Below, in pieces: positions 1 through 9,722 of a stretch of 42,930 bases of DNA. Numbering within the stretch: position 1 is the stretch's first letter; each line of letters starts with the position of its first letter. Position numbers and translations under genes: made by a program. The notes under the pieces are model-generated. The model was not told where the DNA came from, did not search any database, and was given only the letters and a program-made list of their open reading frames with translations. Source of the stretch: Cellulomonas sp. IC4_254 (lineage in GTDB: Bacteria > Actinomycetota > Actinomycetes > Actinomycetales > Cellulomonadaceae); contig NZ_JAANNB010000009.1 of the NCBI RefSeq assembly GCF_011603975.1, positions 1-42,930 on the forward strand. Direction: 5' to 3'.

Positions 1-50
1 GGGGGGGCGGGGTCAGGGAACGAGCCACGGCGTGAGCGAGCCCCGCGCCG

Positions 51-218
51 TCAGGAGACGACGGAGGTGAGGGCCTCGCCCAGCTCCTGCGCCTCGGTCG
101 CGTTGAGCTCGACGACGAGTCGGCCACCGCCCTCGAGCGGGACCCGCATGACGATGCCGCGGCCCTCCTTGGTCACCTCGAGCGGACCGTCACCAGTCCT
201 CGGCTTCATCGCGGCCAT
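51..218 (-). CDS. DUF3117 small conserved protein
   Basis: A 55-residue protein starting MAAMKPRTGDGPLEVTKEG and ending TSVVS. I recognise it as the DUF3117 family, near-universal in Actinobacteria and matching the M. tuberculosis Rv1211 type; its function is unknown. The start is an ATG preceded by a GAAGGAGAG Shine-Dalgarno about 8 bases away. A second in-frame ATG three codons later is possible but is less well spaced. A TAGACT -10 hexamer on the minus strand at 331-336 would give a leader of about 100 bases. It follows the folP2-like/LOG cluster, as its homologue does in mycobacteria. The family call is secure. Confidence 0.93.
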   Translation of the reverse strand: MAAMKPRTGDGPLEVTKEGRGIVMRVPLEGGGRLVVELNATEAQELGEALTSVVS

Positions 219-330
219 GCGTGGCTCTCCTTCGCGTCGTCAGCTGGGCCTCCGGGCGCCCGTCACCTCCGCGTCCGCGGGGGGCGGGGCGGGCAGGAGC
301 GGGCCTCCGGCTCCCGGATGTCCAACCCGC

Positions 331-336
331 AGTCTA
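331..336 (-). promoter_or_regulatory. -10 hexamer TAGACT for the DUF3117 gene
   Basis: TAGACT reads on the minus strand in the 206-base gap between the mannosyltransferase stop and the DUF3117 start. No convincing -35 at 16-18 bases was found. The rest of the gap (219-424) shows no gene. Confidence 0.4.
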
Positions 337-424
337 GTTCACCGGGGCGACAAGGCGGGGCCGTCCGCGCGCGGCGGGCGCGTCAACCCCCTCGTCAGGC
401 CCCTGCGGCGCGGACGCGCGGGGG

Positions 425-1708
425 TCACGGCGGCCACCCGGACGGCGGCACGAACCGCCAGATGTGCCAGACCCAGACCACCTGGAGCACGAGCATGAGG
501 ACCACGACGCCGCCGGTCCACGCCCACCGCGCGGCGCGCGGCCGCGTGACGAGGCCCGCCGTGGCGGCGCCGAGCGGGAACGCCAGCAGCAGGAACCGCG
601 CCAGGCTGCTGCCGGGCTCGACCGCGGCCGCGAGGTACAGCAGGTAGGCGGCCGACCAGGCGTGCAGCTCCCGGCCGAGCCGCCAGGCCGACGGCGTGAC
701 CAGGCACGCGACCACGAACGCGGCGGCCGCGAGCACCACCAGGGGCGCCGCGCCCCCGAACCAGAACGCGGGCACGTACGTCCAGCCCGCGAACGGCGCG
801 GTCGTCGCGGCGCCGCGCCACGCCTCCTGGGTCTGCAGGTACGCGTCGGGCACCCCGGTGACCCAGCCGCAGATCGCGAGCCACGCGAACCCCGACACCA
901 CCGCGGCGACCCCCACGGCCGCGATGCCGGCGAGGTCGCGACCCGGGGGCCGCTCCCCCGCCGCGCGCCACTCGCGCCAGCGCACCAGCGCGTGCACCGC
1001 GACGACGACGGCCACGGGGAGCGCGACGGCGCGGGTGAACCCCAGCGCGAGCACCGCGGCGCACGCCCAGCCGTACCGCCGGGTGACGATCGCGAGCAGC
1101 GAAGCGGCGACCAGGAGCAGGGCGAGCGACTCCGTGTAGCCGACCTGGAGCACCACCGACGTCGGGAACACGCTGACCAGCAGCACCGTGGCCAGCGGCA
1201 GCCCCGGGCGCGCGGCCACGGCGCGAGGCGCCCCGCGCACCACCACGCGGTGCACCAGCAGCACCGCCCCGGCCCCCGCGAGCAGGGACACGGTGGGTGC
1301 GACCACGGCCCACGACCCGCCGGTGACCGTCATCAGCGCGCGCACCAGGAACGGGTACAGCGGGAAGAACGCCCACGCGTTCTGCTGCACGACGCCGTCG
1401 ACGCCGACCGGCAGCTGCGCGGGGTACCCGCCCTCGGCGATGGTCCGGTACCAGGTCGCGTCCCACATCAGGCCCGTGTAGTCCGCGTAGCCCGGGGAGG
1501 CGTCGGTCCAGCCGCTGGCCGCCTGCCGGGTGGCGACGACGAGCAGCACGACGGCGGAGAACGCGCGGGCGGCGCCGTACACCGCGAGCGCCTGCGCCCA
1601 CCACGGCCAGGTGCGGGGGTCGAGGGCGCGCCGCGCGGGGGCGTCCGCCGGCGCGGCGCCGCCGGAGCCGTCCGCGCCGGGCCCCGCCGCCCCGGGGCCG
1701 GCCGTCAC
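425..1708 (-). CDS. PIG-V-like GT-C mannosyltransferase family membrane protein
   Basis: 427 residues with about nine or ten hydrophobic segments. The early extracytoplasmic motif WDATWYRTIAEGGYP has the WD pair typical of GT-C enzymes, and AFFPLYPFLVR follows it; both match the PIG-V/Mannosyltransf_2 family. It probably transfers a sugar from a polyprenyl-phosphate donor on the outer face of the membrane; the acceptor is unknown. The start is GTG at 1708, chosen because it overlaps the folP2-like stop as GTGA, implying translational coupling. The N-terminal 40 residues are Ala/Gly/Pro-rich and probably cytoplasmic. In mycobacteria the neighbouring position holds the glucosyltransferase gpgS instead, so the glycosyltransferase in this cluster differs. 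Confidence 0.82.
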   Translation of the reverse strand: MTAGPGAAGPGADGSGGAAPADAPARRALDPRTWPWWAQALAVYGAARAFSAVVLLVVATRQAASGWTDASPGYADYTGLMWDATWYRTIAEGGYPAQLPVGVDGVVQQNAWAFFPLYPFLVRALMTVTGGSWAVVAPTVSLLAGAGAVLLVHRVVVRGAPRAVAARPGLPLATVLLVSVFPTSVVLQVGYTESLALLLVAASLLAIVTRRYGWACAAVLALGFTRAVALPVAVVVAVHALVRWREWRAAGERPPGRDLAGIAAVGVAAVVSGFAWLAICGWVTGVPDAYLQTQEAWRGAATTAPFAGWTYVPAFWFGGAAPLVVLAAAAFVVACLVTPSAWRLGRELHAWSAAYLLYLAAAVEPGSSLARFLLLAFPLGAATAGLVTRPRAARWAWTGGVVVLMLVLQVVWVWHIWRFVPPSGWPP

Positions 1709-2649
1709 GCGAGACCCCGCACGGCCCGCGCCGGCGGGGCGTCGCCGCGGATCGCCGCGACCATGTCGACGGTGCGCCGCGTCGCCCGGACGTCGTGCGC
1801 CCGGAACACCCGCGCGCCGAGCCAGGCGGCCAGCGAGGTCGCGGCGAGGGTGCCCTCCAGCCGGTCCTCGGGCGGCAGGTCGAGCGTCTCCCCGACGAAG
1901 TCCTTGCGGGACAGCGCGACCAGCACCGGGTGCCCGAGCGCGGTCAGCGCGGCCGTGCGCCGCACCAGGTGCAGCGAGTGCCAGGTGCTCTTGCCGAAGT
2001 CGTGCGTCGGGTCCACCAGCACGCTCGCCGGGTGCACGCCGAGGTCGACGGCCCGCGACGCCGCCGCCCGCAGCGTCGCGAGGACGTCGAGCAGCACCCC
2101 GTCCCGGGGGTCCGCGTCCGCGGGGGCGTCGTCGGGCAGCGGGTACGACACCCGCAGCGGGTCGGTGCGCGGCGGCAGCCCGCCCGTGTGCGAGCACACC
2201 ACGCCCAGCCCGCGCTCCGCGGCGACCTCGACGAGCGCCGGGTCGTGCCCGGCCCAGGTGTCGTTGAGCAGGTCAGCGCCAGCGTCGGCGGCGGCGCGCG
2301 CGACCTCCGCCCGCCAGGTGTCCACGCTGACCAGGAGGTCGGGGTGCCGGCGGCGGACCCGCTCGACCAGCGGGACGACCCGCGCGATCTCCTCCGCCGC
2401 GTCGACGGCCGGGCCGCGCCCGGCGCGCACGCCACCGAGGTCGACCAGGTCGGCGCCCTCCTCCTCGGCGCGCGCGACGGCCGCGTCGGCCCCGGCGTCG
2501 TCGTACCGGGCGGCGGCGTAGAACGAGTCGGGCGTGCGGTTCACGACCGCCATCACGACGGGGCGGCCGGGCCCGAACCAGCGGCCGCGGAGCAGCAGCG
2601 GCGCACCCGGCGCGGGGACGCCCGCGCCGCCGGCGGGCTCAGCGCCCAC
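1705..2649 (-). CDS. folP2: FolP2-like dihydropteroate synthase homologue
   Basis: 314 residues with a DHPS TIM-barrel pattern: NRTPDSF at 37-43, SVDT at 108-111, ND at 129-130, DFGK at 217-220, SRKDF at 247-251 and H285 near the end. The loop that in active DHPS reads GGESTRPG is GGVRAGRG here (72-79), so the pABA/phosphate loop is not conserved. The C-terminus RAVRGLA and the overall wording resemble mycobacterial FolP2 (Rv1207), which is reported to lack DHPS activity. It may therefore bind pterin-like ligands without making folate; that is inference. The GTG start overlaps the end of the upstream LOG gene by 11 bases, and its stop overlaps the next start (GTGA), so the three genes form one operon. 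Confidence 0.87.
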   Translation of the reverse strand: MGAEPAGGAGVPAPGAPLLLRGRWFGPGRPVVMAVVNRTPDSFYAAARYDDAGADAAVARAEEEGADLVDLGGVRAGRGPAVDAAEEIARVVPLVERVRRRHPDLLVSVDTWRAEVARAAADAGADLLNDTWAGHDPALVEVAAERGLGVVCSHTGGLPPRTDPLRVSYPLPDDAPADADPRDGVLLDVLATLRAAASRAVDLGVHPASVLVDPTHDFGKSTWHSLHLVRRTAALTALGHPVLVALSRKDFVGETLDLPPEDRLEGTLAATSLAAWLGARVFRAHDVRATRRTVDMVAAIRGDAPPARAVRGLA

Positions 2650-3490
2650 CCGGGGCGTCCTCCGCCTCGTCCGCCACCTCCGCCTCGGCCTCCTCCTGCG
2701 CCCGCTCCGCCTCCGCCGCCGCCGCGCGCTCGGCGGCCCGCAGCTCCACGCCCCGGTCGCGCACGATCTGCACGGCCTCCTCCGGGTCGTCGACCAGCCG
2801 GATCAGCGCGAGGTCGGCCTCGCGGATCATGCCGCGCTCCAGCACCGGGCCACGCAGCCAGTCGAGCAGCCCCTGCCAGTAGTCGGTCCCGACCAGGACG
2901 ATCGGGAACTCGGTGACCTTGTGCGTCTGCACCAGCGTCAGCGCCTCGAACAGCTCGTCGAAGGTGCCGAACCCGCCGGGCAGCACGATGAAGCCCTCGG
3001 CGTACTTCACGAACATCGTCTTGCGGGCGAAGAAGTACCGGAAGTTGACCCCGAGGTCGACCCACGGGTTCATGCCCTGCTCGAACGGCAGCTCGATGCC
3101 GAGCCCGACCGACAGCCCGCCGGCCTCCGAGGCGCCCTTGTTCGCGGCGGACATGATGCCGGGCCCGCCGCCGGTGATGACCGCGTAGCCGGCCTCGGCC
3201 AGCCGCCGGCCGACCTCCTCGCCGAGCGCGAAGTCCGGGTGCTCGGGCAGCGTGCGCGCGGAGCCGAACACGCTGACGGCGGGGCCGAGCTCCGCGAGGG
3301 CGCCGAAGCCCTCGACGAACTCGCTCTGGATCCGCATGACCCGCCACGGGTCGCCGTGCAACCAGTCGGCGCCGTCGCCGCCGGACAGCAGCCGCTGGTC
3401 GGACGTGGTGGTCGGGATCTGCCCGCGCCGCAGCAGCACGGGGCCCTTGCGGTAGCCCGAACCCGGCACGGGAACGCCGTCGTCGCTCAT
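2639..3490 (-). CDS. LOG-family (TIGR00730) nucleoside 5'-monophosphate phosphoribohydrolase-like protein
   Basis: 283 residues. The family signatures GGGPGIM (107-113) and PGGFGTFDE (171-179) are both present, as is FARKTMF (154-160). LOG enzymes hydrolyse the N-glycosidic bond of cytokinin riboside monophosphates or AMP; M. tuberculosis Rv1205 is a characterised member and sits in an equivalent cluster. Here an N-terminal extension of about 65 residues and a charged Ala/Glu-rich tail (about 245-283) flank the Rossmann core. The ATG start has a TAGAGT hexamer seven bases upstream, so the transcript is predicted to be leaderless. Cytosolic. The substrate in this organism cannot be read from sequence. 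Confidence 0.88.
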   Translation of the reverse strand: MSDDGVPVPGSGYRKGPVLLRRGQIPTTTSDQRLLSGGDGADWLHGDPWRVMRIQSEFVEGFGALAELGPAVSVFGSARTLPEHPDFALGEEVGRRLAEAGYAVITGGGPGIMSAANKGASEAGGLSVGLGIELPFEQGMNPWVDLGVNFRYFFARKTMFVKYAEGFIVLPGGFGTFDELFEALTLVQTHKVTEFPIVLVGTDYWQGLLDWLRGPVLERGMIREADLALIRLVDDPEEAVQIVRDRGVELRAAERAAAAEAERAQEEAEAEVADEAEDAPGGR

Positions 3491-3497
3491 GGCCCCG

Positions 3498-3503
3498 ACT
3501 CTA
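3498..3503 (-). promoter_or_regulatory. -10 hexamer TAGAGT, leaderless start of the LOG gene
   Basis: TAGAGT on the minus strand lies seven bases before the ATG, which places the transcription start at or next to the start codon. No Shine-Dalgarno lies between. Confidence 0.55.
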
Positions 3504-3571
3504 CGGTCCGTGGCGGTGCACGCACCGGGGCACCCGGCGGCGGCCGGGTGAACCCCGCGTGACCGGCTGGG

Positions 3572-4675
3572 TCAGGCCGTCAGCCAGGCCCGGAGCGCGT
3601 CGTGGCACAGCGCGAGCTGGGCGACCGGCAGGCGCTCGTCGTCCTTGTGCGCGAGCAGCGGGTCGCCGGGGCCGAAGTTGACCGCGGGCACCCCGAGCTC
3701 CGAGAACCGGGCGACGTCCGTCCAGCCGTACTTCGGCGCCGGGGCCCCGCCGGTGACGCCGAGCACCGCGGCGGCGAACTCGGCCGCGGCCGGGTCGTCC
3801 AGCCCGGGGCGCGCACCGGCGGCGGAGTCGGTGACGACGACCTCGAAGCCGTCGAGCAGGTCGCGCACGTGCGCCTCCGCCTCGGCGACGGACCGGGACG
3901 GCGCGAACCGGTAGTTCACGGTCACGACGCAGCGGTCGGGCACCACGTTGGTCGCGACGCCGCCGCTGATCAGCACCGCGTTGAGCCCCTCGCGGTACAC
4001 CAGGCCGTCCACCTCGACCGACGCCGGCTCGTACGCCGCCAGCCGCGCGAGCACCGGCGCGGCCCCGTGGATCGCGTTCACCCCGGTCCAGGCGCGCGCC
4101 GAGTGCGCGGCGACGCCCGGCACCCGGACCTCGGCACGCAGCGTGCCGTTGCACCCGCCCTCCAGGCCCGCGTCCGTCGGCTCGCACAGCACCGCGAAGT
4201 CGGCCGCGAGCCAGTCGGGGTGCTCCCGCGCGATCCGGCCCAGGCCGTTGAGCGACGCCTCGACCTCCTCGTGGTCGTAGAACACCCAGGTGACGTCCCG
4301 CGTCGGCTCGGTCAGCGCGGCCGCGAGCGCCAGCTGCACCGCGACCCCGCCCTTCATGTCGACCGTCCCGCGGCCCCAGAGCACCGCGTCCGCGCCGGCG
4401 CCCTCGAGCCGGGTCGGCAGGTTCGCGGGGTCCGTGGTCAGCGGCACGGTGTCGATGTGCCCGGCGACCACGACCCGCGCGGCCCGGCCCAGGTGCGTCC
4501 GGGCGACCACCGCGTCGCCGTCGCGCAGCACCTCGAGGTGCGGGTACCCGCGCAGGGCGGCCTCCACCGCGTCGGCCAGCGCCGCCTCGTCGCCGCTCAC
4601 GGAGGCGATGTCGCAGATCGCGGCGGTGAGGGTCGTGAGGTCGGCGGTCAGGTCGAGCGGGGTGGTCGTCGTCAC
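3572..4675 (-). CDS. dapE: Succinyl-diaminopimelate desuccinylase
   Basis: 367 residues, M20 metallopeptidase fold. Metal-site motifs are HIDTVP (H73, D75), [10 protein letters not shown] (D106), DHEEVEA (E136/E137), CEPTD (E165) and a late AHKDDE histidine. DapE removes succinate from N-succinyl-LL-2,6-diaminopimelate using two zinc ions, giving LL-DAP for lysine and peptidoglycan synthesis. Length is normal for actinobacterial DapE. The start is a GTG with TAGGGT seven bases upstream, indicating leaderless mRNA. It is divergent from dapD, the gene three steps earlier in the same branch, and the two share a 59-base promoter region; dapC lies 5 kb away. Confidence 0.95.
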   Translation of the reverse strand: MTTTTPLDLTADLTTLTAAICDIASVSGDEAALADAVEAALRGYPHLEVLRDGDAVVARTHLGRAARVVVAGHIDTVPLTTDPANLPTRLEGAGADAVLWGRGTVDMKGGVAVQLALAAALTEPTRDVTWVFYDHEEVEASLNGLGRIAREHPDWLAADFAVLCEPTDAGLEGGCNGTLRAEVRVPGVAAHSARAWTGVNAIHGAAPVLARLAAYEPASVEVDGLVYREGLNAVLISGGVATNVVPDRCVVTVNYRFAPSRSVAEAEAHVRDLLDGFEVVVTDSAAGARPGLDDPAAAEFAAAVLGVTGGAPAPKYGWTDVARFSELGVPAVNFGPGDPLLAHKDDERLPVAQLALCHDALRAWLTA

Positions 4676-4682
4676 GCCCGCG

Positions 4683-4688
4683 ACCCTA
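4683..4688 (-). promoter_or_regulatory. -10 hexamer TAGGGT, leaderless start of dapE
   Basis: TAGGGT reads on the minus strand with seven bases to the GTG start codon. It shares the 59-base intergenic region with the dapD promoter on the other strand. Confidence 0.55.
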
Positions 4689-4721
4689 CCCGCGGACGGT
4701 CCCCGCCTCGCCGGCGGCCCC

Positions 4722-4727
4722 TAGGCT
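4722..4727 (+). promoter_or_regulatory. -10 hexamer TAGGCT, leaderless start of dapD
   Basis: TAGGCT lies seven bases before the dapD ATG, with no ribosome binding site between them. It mirrors the arrangement of the divergent dapE promoter 33 bases away. Confidence 0.6.
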
Positions 4728-4734
4728 GGACGCC

Positions 4735-5685
4735 ATGACCGACCGCACCGCCTGGGCCTGGGGCCTGGCCACCGTCTCCGACTCCCTCGTGCTGGACACC
4801 TGGTACCCCCAGCCCGCGCTGGGCGAGGTGCCGCCGGCCGCGGAGTGCCCCGAGGAGCTGGCGGCGCTGGTCACGACGGACCCGGCCCGCGGCACGCGCA
4901 CCGAGACCGTGCTGACCGTGATCGACCTGGACGCCGAGCCGGTCGACACCGCCGACGCGTACCTCCGGCTGCACCTGCTGTCCCACCGGCTCGCGGCGCC
5001 GAACACGCTCAACCTCGACGGCATCTTCGCCGCGCTGCCGAACGTGGTGTGGACCGACCACGGGCCCTGCGCGGTCGACGGCTTCGAGACCACCCGCGCC
5101 CGCCTGCGCGCCGCGACCGGTCGTCCCGTCACGGTGTACGGCGTCGACAAGTTCCCGCGGATGGTCGACTACGTGCTCCCCTCGGGCGTGCGGGTCGCCG
5201 ACGCCGACCGCGTCCGGCTCGGGGCGCACCTCGCCGCCGGCACCACGGTGATGCACGAGGGCTTCGTGAACTTCAACGCCGGCACGCTCGGCACGTCGAT
5301 GGTCGAGGGCCGCATCTCGCAGGGCGTCGTCGTCGGCGAGGGCAGCGACATCGGCGGCGGCGCGTCCATCATGGGCACGCTGTCCGGCGGCGGGCGCGAG
5401 CGGGTGTCGATCGGCGAGCGGTCGCTGCTCGGCGCGAACGCCGGCCTCGGCATCACGCTCGGCGACGACTGCGTCGTGGAGGCCGGCCTGTACCTGACCG
5501 CCGGCACCAAGGTGACCCTGGTCGGCCAGACCGGCGAGGACGGCGCCCCGCGCGTCGTCAAGGCCCGCGAGCTCTCCGGCTCCGACGGCGTGCTGTTCCG
5601 GCGCAACTCGCTCACCGGCGGCGTCGAGGCCGTCGCGCGCACCGGCACCGGCATCACGCTCAACGCCGCCCTGCACGCGAACTGA
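4735..5685 (+). CDS. dapD: 2,3,4,5-tetrahydropyridine-2,6-dicarboxylate N-succinyltransferase
   Basis: 316 residues. The C-terminal half (about 150-270) is a run of hexapeptide repeats, including [20 protein letters not shown] and a following [18 protein letters not shown] segment, which form a left-handed beta-helix. The N-terminal domain and the [16 protein letters not shown] segment match the actinobacterial (M. tuberculosis Rv1201c) DapD type rather than the shorter E. coli type. It transfers succinyl from succinyl-CoA to tetrahydrodipicolinate. The ATG is fixed by the leaderless promoter seven bases upstream. The next gene starts four bases after its stop, so co-transcription is likely. 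Confidence 0.96.
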   Translation: MTDRTAWAWGLATVSDSLVLDTWYPQPALGEVPPAAECPEELAALVTTDPARGTRTETVLTVIDLDAEPVDTADAYLRLHLLSHRLAAPNTLNLDGIFAALPNVVWTDHGPCAVDGFETTRARLRAATGRPVTVYGVDKFPRMVDYVLPSGVRVADADRVRLGAHLAAGTTVMHEGFVNFNAGTLGTSMVEGRISQGVVVGEGSDIGGGASIMGTLSGGGRERVSIGERSLLGANAGLGITLGDDCVVEAGLYLTAGTKVTLVGQTGEDGAPRVVKARELSGSDGVLFRRNSLTGGVEAVARTGTGITLNAALHAN

Positions 5686-5689
5686 CGCC

Positions 5690-6610
5690 GTGGCCCGCCG
5701 CAGCAGCACGGCCTCGCGCCTCGGCTGCGCCGCGCTCGCCGCCGTCGTCCTGCTGGCCGGTGCCGTCGGCGCGGTGGTCTGGGCGCTCGGCGGGACCTCG
5801 CCCGCACCGGCGTCCCGGCGGTGCACCGCGACCGTCGATGGCACCGCGTGGGCGCTGTCGGCCGACCAGGCGGACAACGCCGCGCTGATCGCCGCGACCT
5901 CCGCGCAGCGGGGCCTGCCCGCGCGCGCCGCGACCATCGGGCTCGCGACCGCGCTGCAGGAGTCCCGGCTGATCAACATCGACTACGGCGACCGCGACTC
6001 CGTCGGGCTGTTCCAGCAGCGCCCCTCCCAGGGCTGGGGCACCGTCGAGCAGATCATGGACCCGGTGTACTCGACCGGGAAGTTCTACGACGGGCTGGTC
6101 GCCGTGCCCGGGTACACCGAGCTCCCGGTGACCGAGGCCGCTCAGGCCGTGCAGCGGTCCGGGTTCCCGGACGCGTACGCCCAGCACGAGGGCCGGTCCC
6201 GGGCGTGGGCGTCGGCGCTGACCGGCTGGACGCCCGCGACGCTGGACTGCGACCTCGACCCGGCGACGGGGCCCGGGAACGTCGACACGGTAGCCGCGCG
6301 CGTGCAGCGGGACTTCGGCGGGTCGGTGTCGACGGCCGTCGACGGCTCGGCCGACGGGTCGACGGGCCCCGTGGTGCTGCTCGACGTCGCGGGGCTGACG
6401 GCCGCGACCGGCGGCGACCCGGTGCGCGCGTCCTGGGCGGTGGCGCAGTGGTCGGTCGCCGTGGCGGAGGCGCTGGCCGTCGAGGCGGTCGAGGTCGGGG
6501 ACAGCCGGTGGGAGCGCGGCGGCGAGGGGTGGGTCGCGGGCGGCGCGGCGGCCGACGCCGGTGCGGTCCCGGAGGGCACGGTCGCCCTCACCCTGGCCGC
6601 GGCCCCCTGA
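5690..6610 (+). CDS. Membrane-anchored lysozyme/transglycosylase-like protein
   Basis: 306 residues. A basic N-terminus and a hydrophobic segment (about 10-33) act as a signal anchor, followed by an exported domain. The segment ALQESRL (88-94), with E91, and GLFQQRPSQGWG (106-117) resemble the catalytic Glu-Ser and glycine-rich loop of lytic transglycosylase or goose-lysozyme folds. Related proteins are sometimes labelled heavy metal transporter, which this sequence does not support. Two cysteines (C45 and one near 180) could pair outside the cell. The C-terminal half is Ala/Val-rich with no recognised domain. The GTG start lies four bases after dapD, linking it to diaminopimelate and peptidoglycan supply. 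Enzymatic activity is not demonstrable from sequence. Confidence 0.65.
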   Translation: MARRSSTASRLGCAALAAVVLLAGAVGAVVWALGGTSPAPASRRCTATVDGTAWALSADQADNAALIAATSAQRGLPARAATIGLATALQESRLINIDYGDRDSVGLFQQRPSQGWGTVEQIMDPVYSTGKFYDGLVAVPGYTELPVTEAAQAVQRSGFPDAYAQHEGRSRAWASALTGWTPATLDCDLDPATGPGNVDTVAARVQRDFGGSVSTAVDGSADGSTGPVVLLDVAGLTAATGGDPVRASWAVAQWSVAVAEALAVEAVEVGDSRWERGGEGWVAGGAAADAGAVPEGTVALTLAAAP

Positions 6611-6625
6611 CGCCCGGCCCGGCGG

Positions 6626-7546
6626 TCAGCGGAGGGACGCGAAGGCGGTGATCTCCTCGCGGAGCTGCTCCGCGAGCTCGGCCAGACCCGCGCCCTGGGC
6701 GTCCGAGCCGCCGCCCGCGGCCGCCGCGACCGCCTCGACCTGGCCGGACATGCCCGCCACGATCTCGTCGATCCGCCCGATCGCGCGGCCGGCCTGGTCG
6801 GCGACGGCCTGCGCCTCGGACACCTGCCGCGCGATGTCGTCCGAACGGCCGGCGGAGTCGTCGGCGAGGGCCCGCACCTCCTGGGCGACGACCGCGAACC
6901 CACGCCCCGCCTCTCCCGCCCGCGCCGCCTCGATGGTCGCGTTGAGCGCGAGCAGCCGCGTGCGGCTGGCGATCGCCTTGACCAGCCCGGCGGCCTCGTC
7001 GATCTGCCCGGAGGTGTCGGCGAGCTCCCGGACCGTGGCCCGGGAGTCCCGCGCGGCGGTGGTGGCCTGCTCGGCCGCGGCACCGAGGGCGGCGGCCGAG
7101 GACGCGAGCCGCTGGGCGCTCTCGGCGACCCGCTCGGCGACCGCGACCATCCGCTCGGCCAGGTCGGCCCGCTCCGCCCGGTCCCGCGCGGTGGCGGACG
7201 CCGCCCGCCCCAGGTCCGCCCGCGCGCCGTCGATCCGCGCCGCGCCCTCCCGGAACGCCCCCGGCATCCCGCGCCGCAGGAACCGGCGGTGGAACCGGCC
7301 CTCGCCCGCCGCGGTCAGCGACGCCTGGGACTCGCGGACGTAGGCGTCGACCAGATCGGCCAGCCGGTTCAGCGACGCGCGGGCGCGGCGCACGGCGGGG
7401 TCGTCCCCGAGCGCCGGCAGCCGGCCCTCGAGGTCCCCCGCCGCGATCCGCTCGCAGAACGCGGCGATCGCCTCCAGCGCGGCCGCCTCGGTCGAGTGGT
7501 GCTCCCCCGGCACCACCGCCGGCGCTCGCCTCGTCCTCGCGGTCAT
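6626..7546 (-). CDS. Soluble methyl-accepting chemotaxis-type signalling protein
   Basis: 306 residues with no membrane segment. A short N-terminal helical region (15-115) is followed by a long Ala-rich coiled coil. The MCP hairpin tip is clear: [20 protein letters not shown] (198-217) and [15 protein letters not shown] (218-232), the region that binds CheA and CheW. It has no sensor domain of its own. The ATG overlaps the stop of the upstream PAS gene (ATGA), so sensor and signaller are probably made together. It is convergent with the lysozyme-like gene. No che or flagellar gene lies in the window. A non-motility signalling role is possible. Confidence 0.88.
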   Translation of the reverse strand: MTARTRRAPAVVPGEHHSTEAAALEAIAAFCERIAAGDLEGRLPALGDDPAVRRARASLNRLADLVDAYVRESQASLTAAGEGRFHRRFLRRGMPGAFREGAARIDGARADLGRAASATARDRAERADLAERMVAVAERVAESAQRLASSAAALGAAAEQATTAARDSRATVRELADTSGQIDEAAGLVKAIASRTRLLALNATIEAARAGEAGRGFAVVAQEVRALADDSAGRSDDIARQVSEAQAVADQAGRAIGRIDEIVAGMSGQVEAVAAAAGGGSDAQGAGLAELAEQLREEITAFASLR

Positions 7547-8157
7547 GCGGCACCCCCGTCGGCGTCGTCGCGGCCGGCGAGCGACCACACCCACGCGTCG
7601 TACGTCAGCCCGGCGTCGTCCAGTGCCGCACCCAGCGCGGCCGCCCCCGCGGCGAGCGCGTCCGGCGTGCTGCCCTGCGCGTCCTCCGCCGCCCGCACCC
7701 GGGCGTACAGGTCGGCGACGGTGCGCCGCGTGCCCGGCGGCACCCAGCGGCGGTTCGAGTGGTACCCGACCACCTGGCCGTCCCGGCCGCGCGAGGCGGT
7801 GACGTGCGCGAGCACCCAGTAGTGCCCGCCGTCCGCCGCGAGGTTCAGCACGTACGCGAACAGCTCCTGACCCGTGGGGATGACGTCCCACATGAGCCGG
7901 AACACCGCCCGCGGCATGGCCGGGTGCCGGATGAGGTTGTGCGGGGCGCCGAGGATCTCGTCCTCGGCGTACCCGCTGACGCGCACGAACACGTCGTTCG
8001 CGTACGTGACGACCCCGTGGGGGTCCGTCTTGGAGACGATGATCTCCTCGGGCCCGAAGGCCCGCTCGACGCCGGTCGGCCGTACCGCGCGTCGCCCACG
8101 CGCGGGTCCTGGCCGCCGGCCGGTACCGCGCCGGTGCGCGGCCTCGGTGGGCGACAT
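7543..8157 (-). CDS. Aer-type PAS domain protein
   Basis: 204 residues. One PAS domain (about 35-122) contains the Aer-like wording [25 protein letters not shown] (73-86), W90 and GHYWV (111-115). In Aer this PAS domain binds FAD and reports redox state. The tail (130-204) is Ala-rich and helical, with no membrane segment or MCP domain; the MCP domain is encoded by the next gene, overlapping as ATGA. Together the two look like an aerotaxis receptor split into two soluble proteins. Ligand binding is inferred from the family and not visible directly. Confidence 0.82.
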   Translation of the reverse strand: MSPTEAAHRRGTGRRPGPARGRRAVRPTGVERAFGPEEIIVSKTDPHGVVTYANDVFVRVSGYAEDEILGAPHNLIRHPAMPRAVFRLMWDVIPTGQELFAYVLNLAADGGHYWVLAHVTASRGRDGQVVGYHSNRRWVPPGTRRTVADLYARVRAAEDAQGSTPDALAAGAAALGAALDDAGLTYDAWVWSLAGRDDADGGAA

Positions 8158-8159
8158 GC

Positions 8160-8217
8160 CCCCCGGATCGGTCCGGCTCGTCGGGTTCTGACCGGTTCGT
8201 CCGGCTCGATCCGGGGG
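8160..8217. repeat. 11-bp inverted repeat with internal direct repeat upstream of the PAS gene
   Basis: CCCCCGGATCG (8160-8170) is repeated in inverted orientation at 8207-8217. Inside, GTCCGGCTCG occurs twice (8171-8180 and 8199-8208). It sits immediately before the PAS start codon, so it could be a leader structure or operator. Confidence 0.5.
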
Positions 8218-8219
8218 AA

Positions 8220-8243
8220 GCGCTCGCCCGGTCGGGCGAGCGC
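8220..8243 (-). terminator. Hairpin downstream of gltA
   Basis: Perfect 10-base arms GCGCTCGCCC (8220-8229) and GGGCGAGCGC (8234-8243) enclose a four-base loop, starting five bases after the gltA stop codon in the direction of transcription. There is no strong U-tract, as is common in high-GC actinobacteria. Confidence 0.6.
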
Positions 8244-8247
8244 GGGG

Positions 8248-9546
<1,299 letters not shown>

Positions 9547-9671
9547 GGCGCTCCTCCTCGGGCGGTGTGCGGGGCTCGGACCTCGGTCCGGTCCGCGAGG
9601 TCGTGCAGGTCAGGTTGCCGGCGGCCGCTGCGGTGCGGGCGCGCACCACGGGGGTGGCTCGGCCTGCGTCG

Positions 9672-9677
9672 AGGCTA
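9672..9677 (-). promoter_or_regulatory. -10 hexamer TAGCCT for gltA
   Basis: TAGCCT on the minus strand lies 125 bases upstream of the gltA start. A weak TGGTTC lies about 17 bases further upstream as a poor -35. Weak -35 elements are typical of activator-dependent promoters. Confidence 0.45.
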
Positions 9678-9722
9678 CGTGCCGTCCGGGGGCGGAACCA
9701 TCCCGGGAGCGGCGCGAGGCGC

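Noticed and set aside
1-50. Possible gene end at the left edge
   Set aside because: Only 50 bases precede the DUF3117 stop, with no readable frame or motif.
464-2521. Long plus-strand open frame opposite the mannosyltransferase and folP2 genes
   Set aside because: Arg/Pro/Gly/His-rich composition typical of an antisense frame in very high GC DNA, with no motif, while both opposite-strand genes are well recognised.
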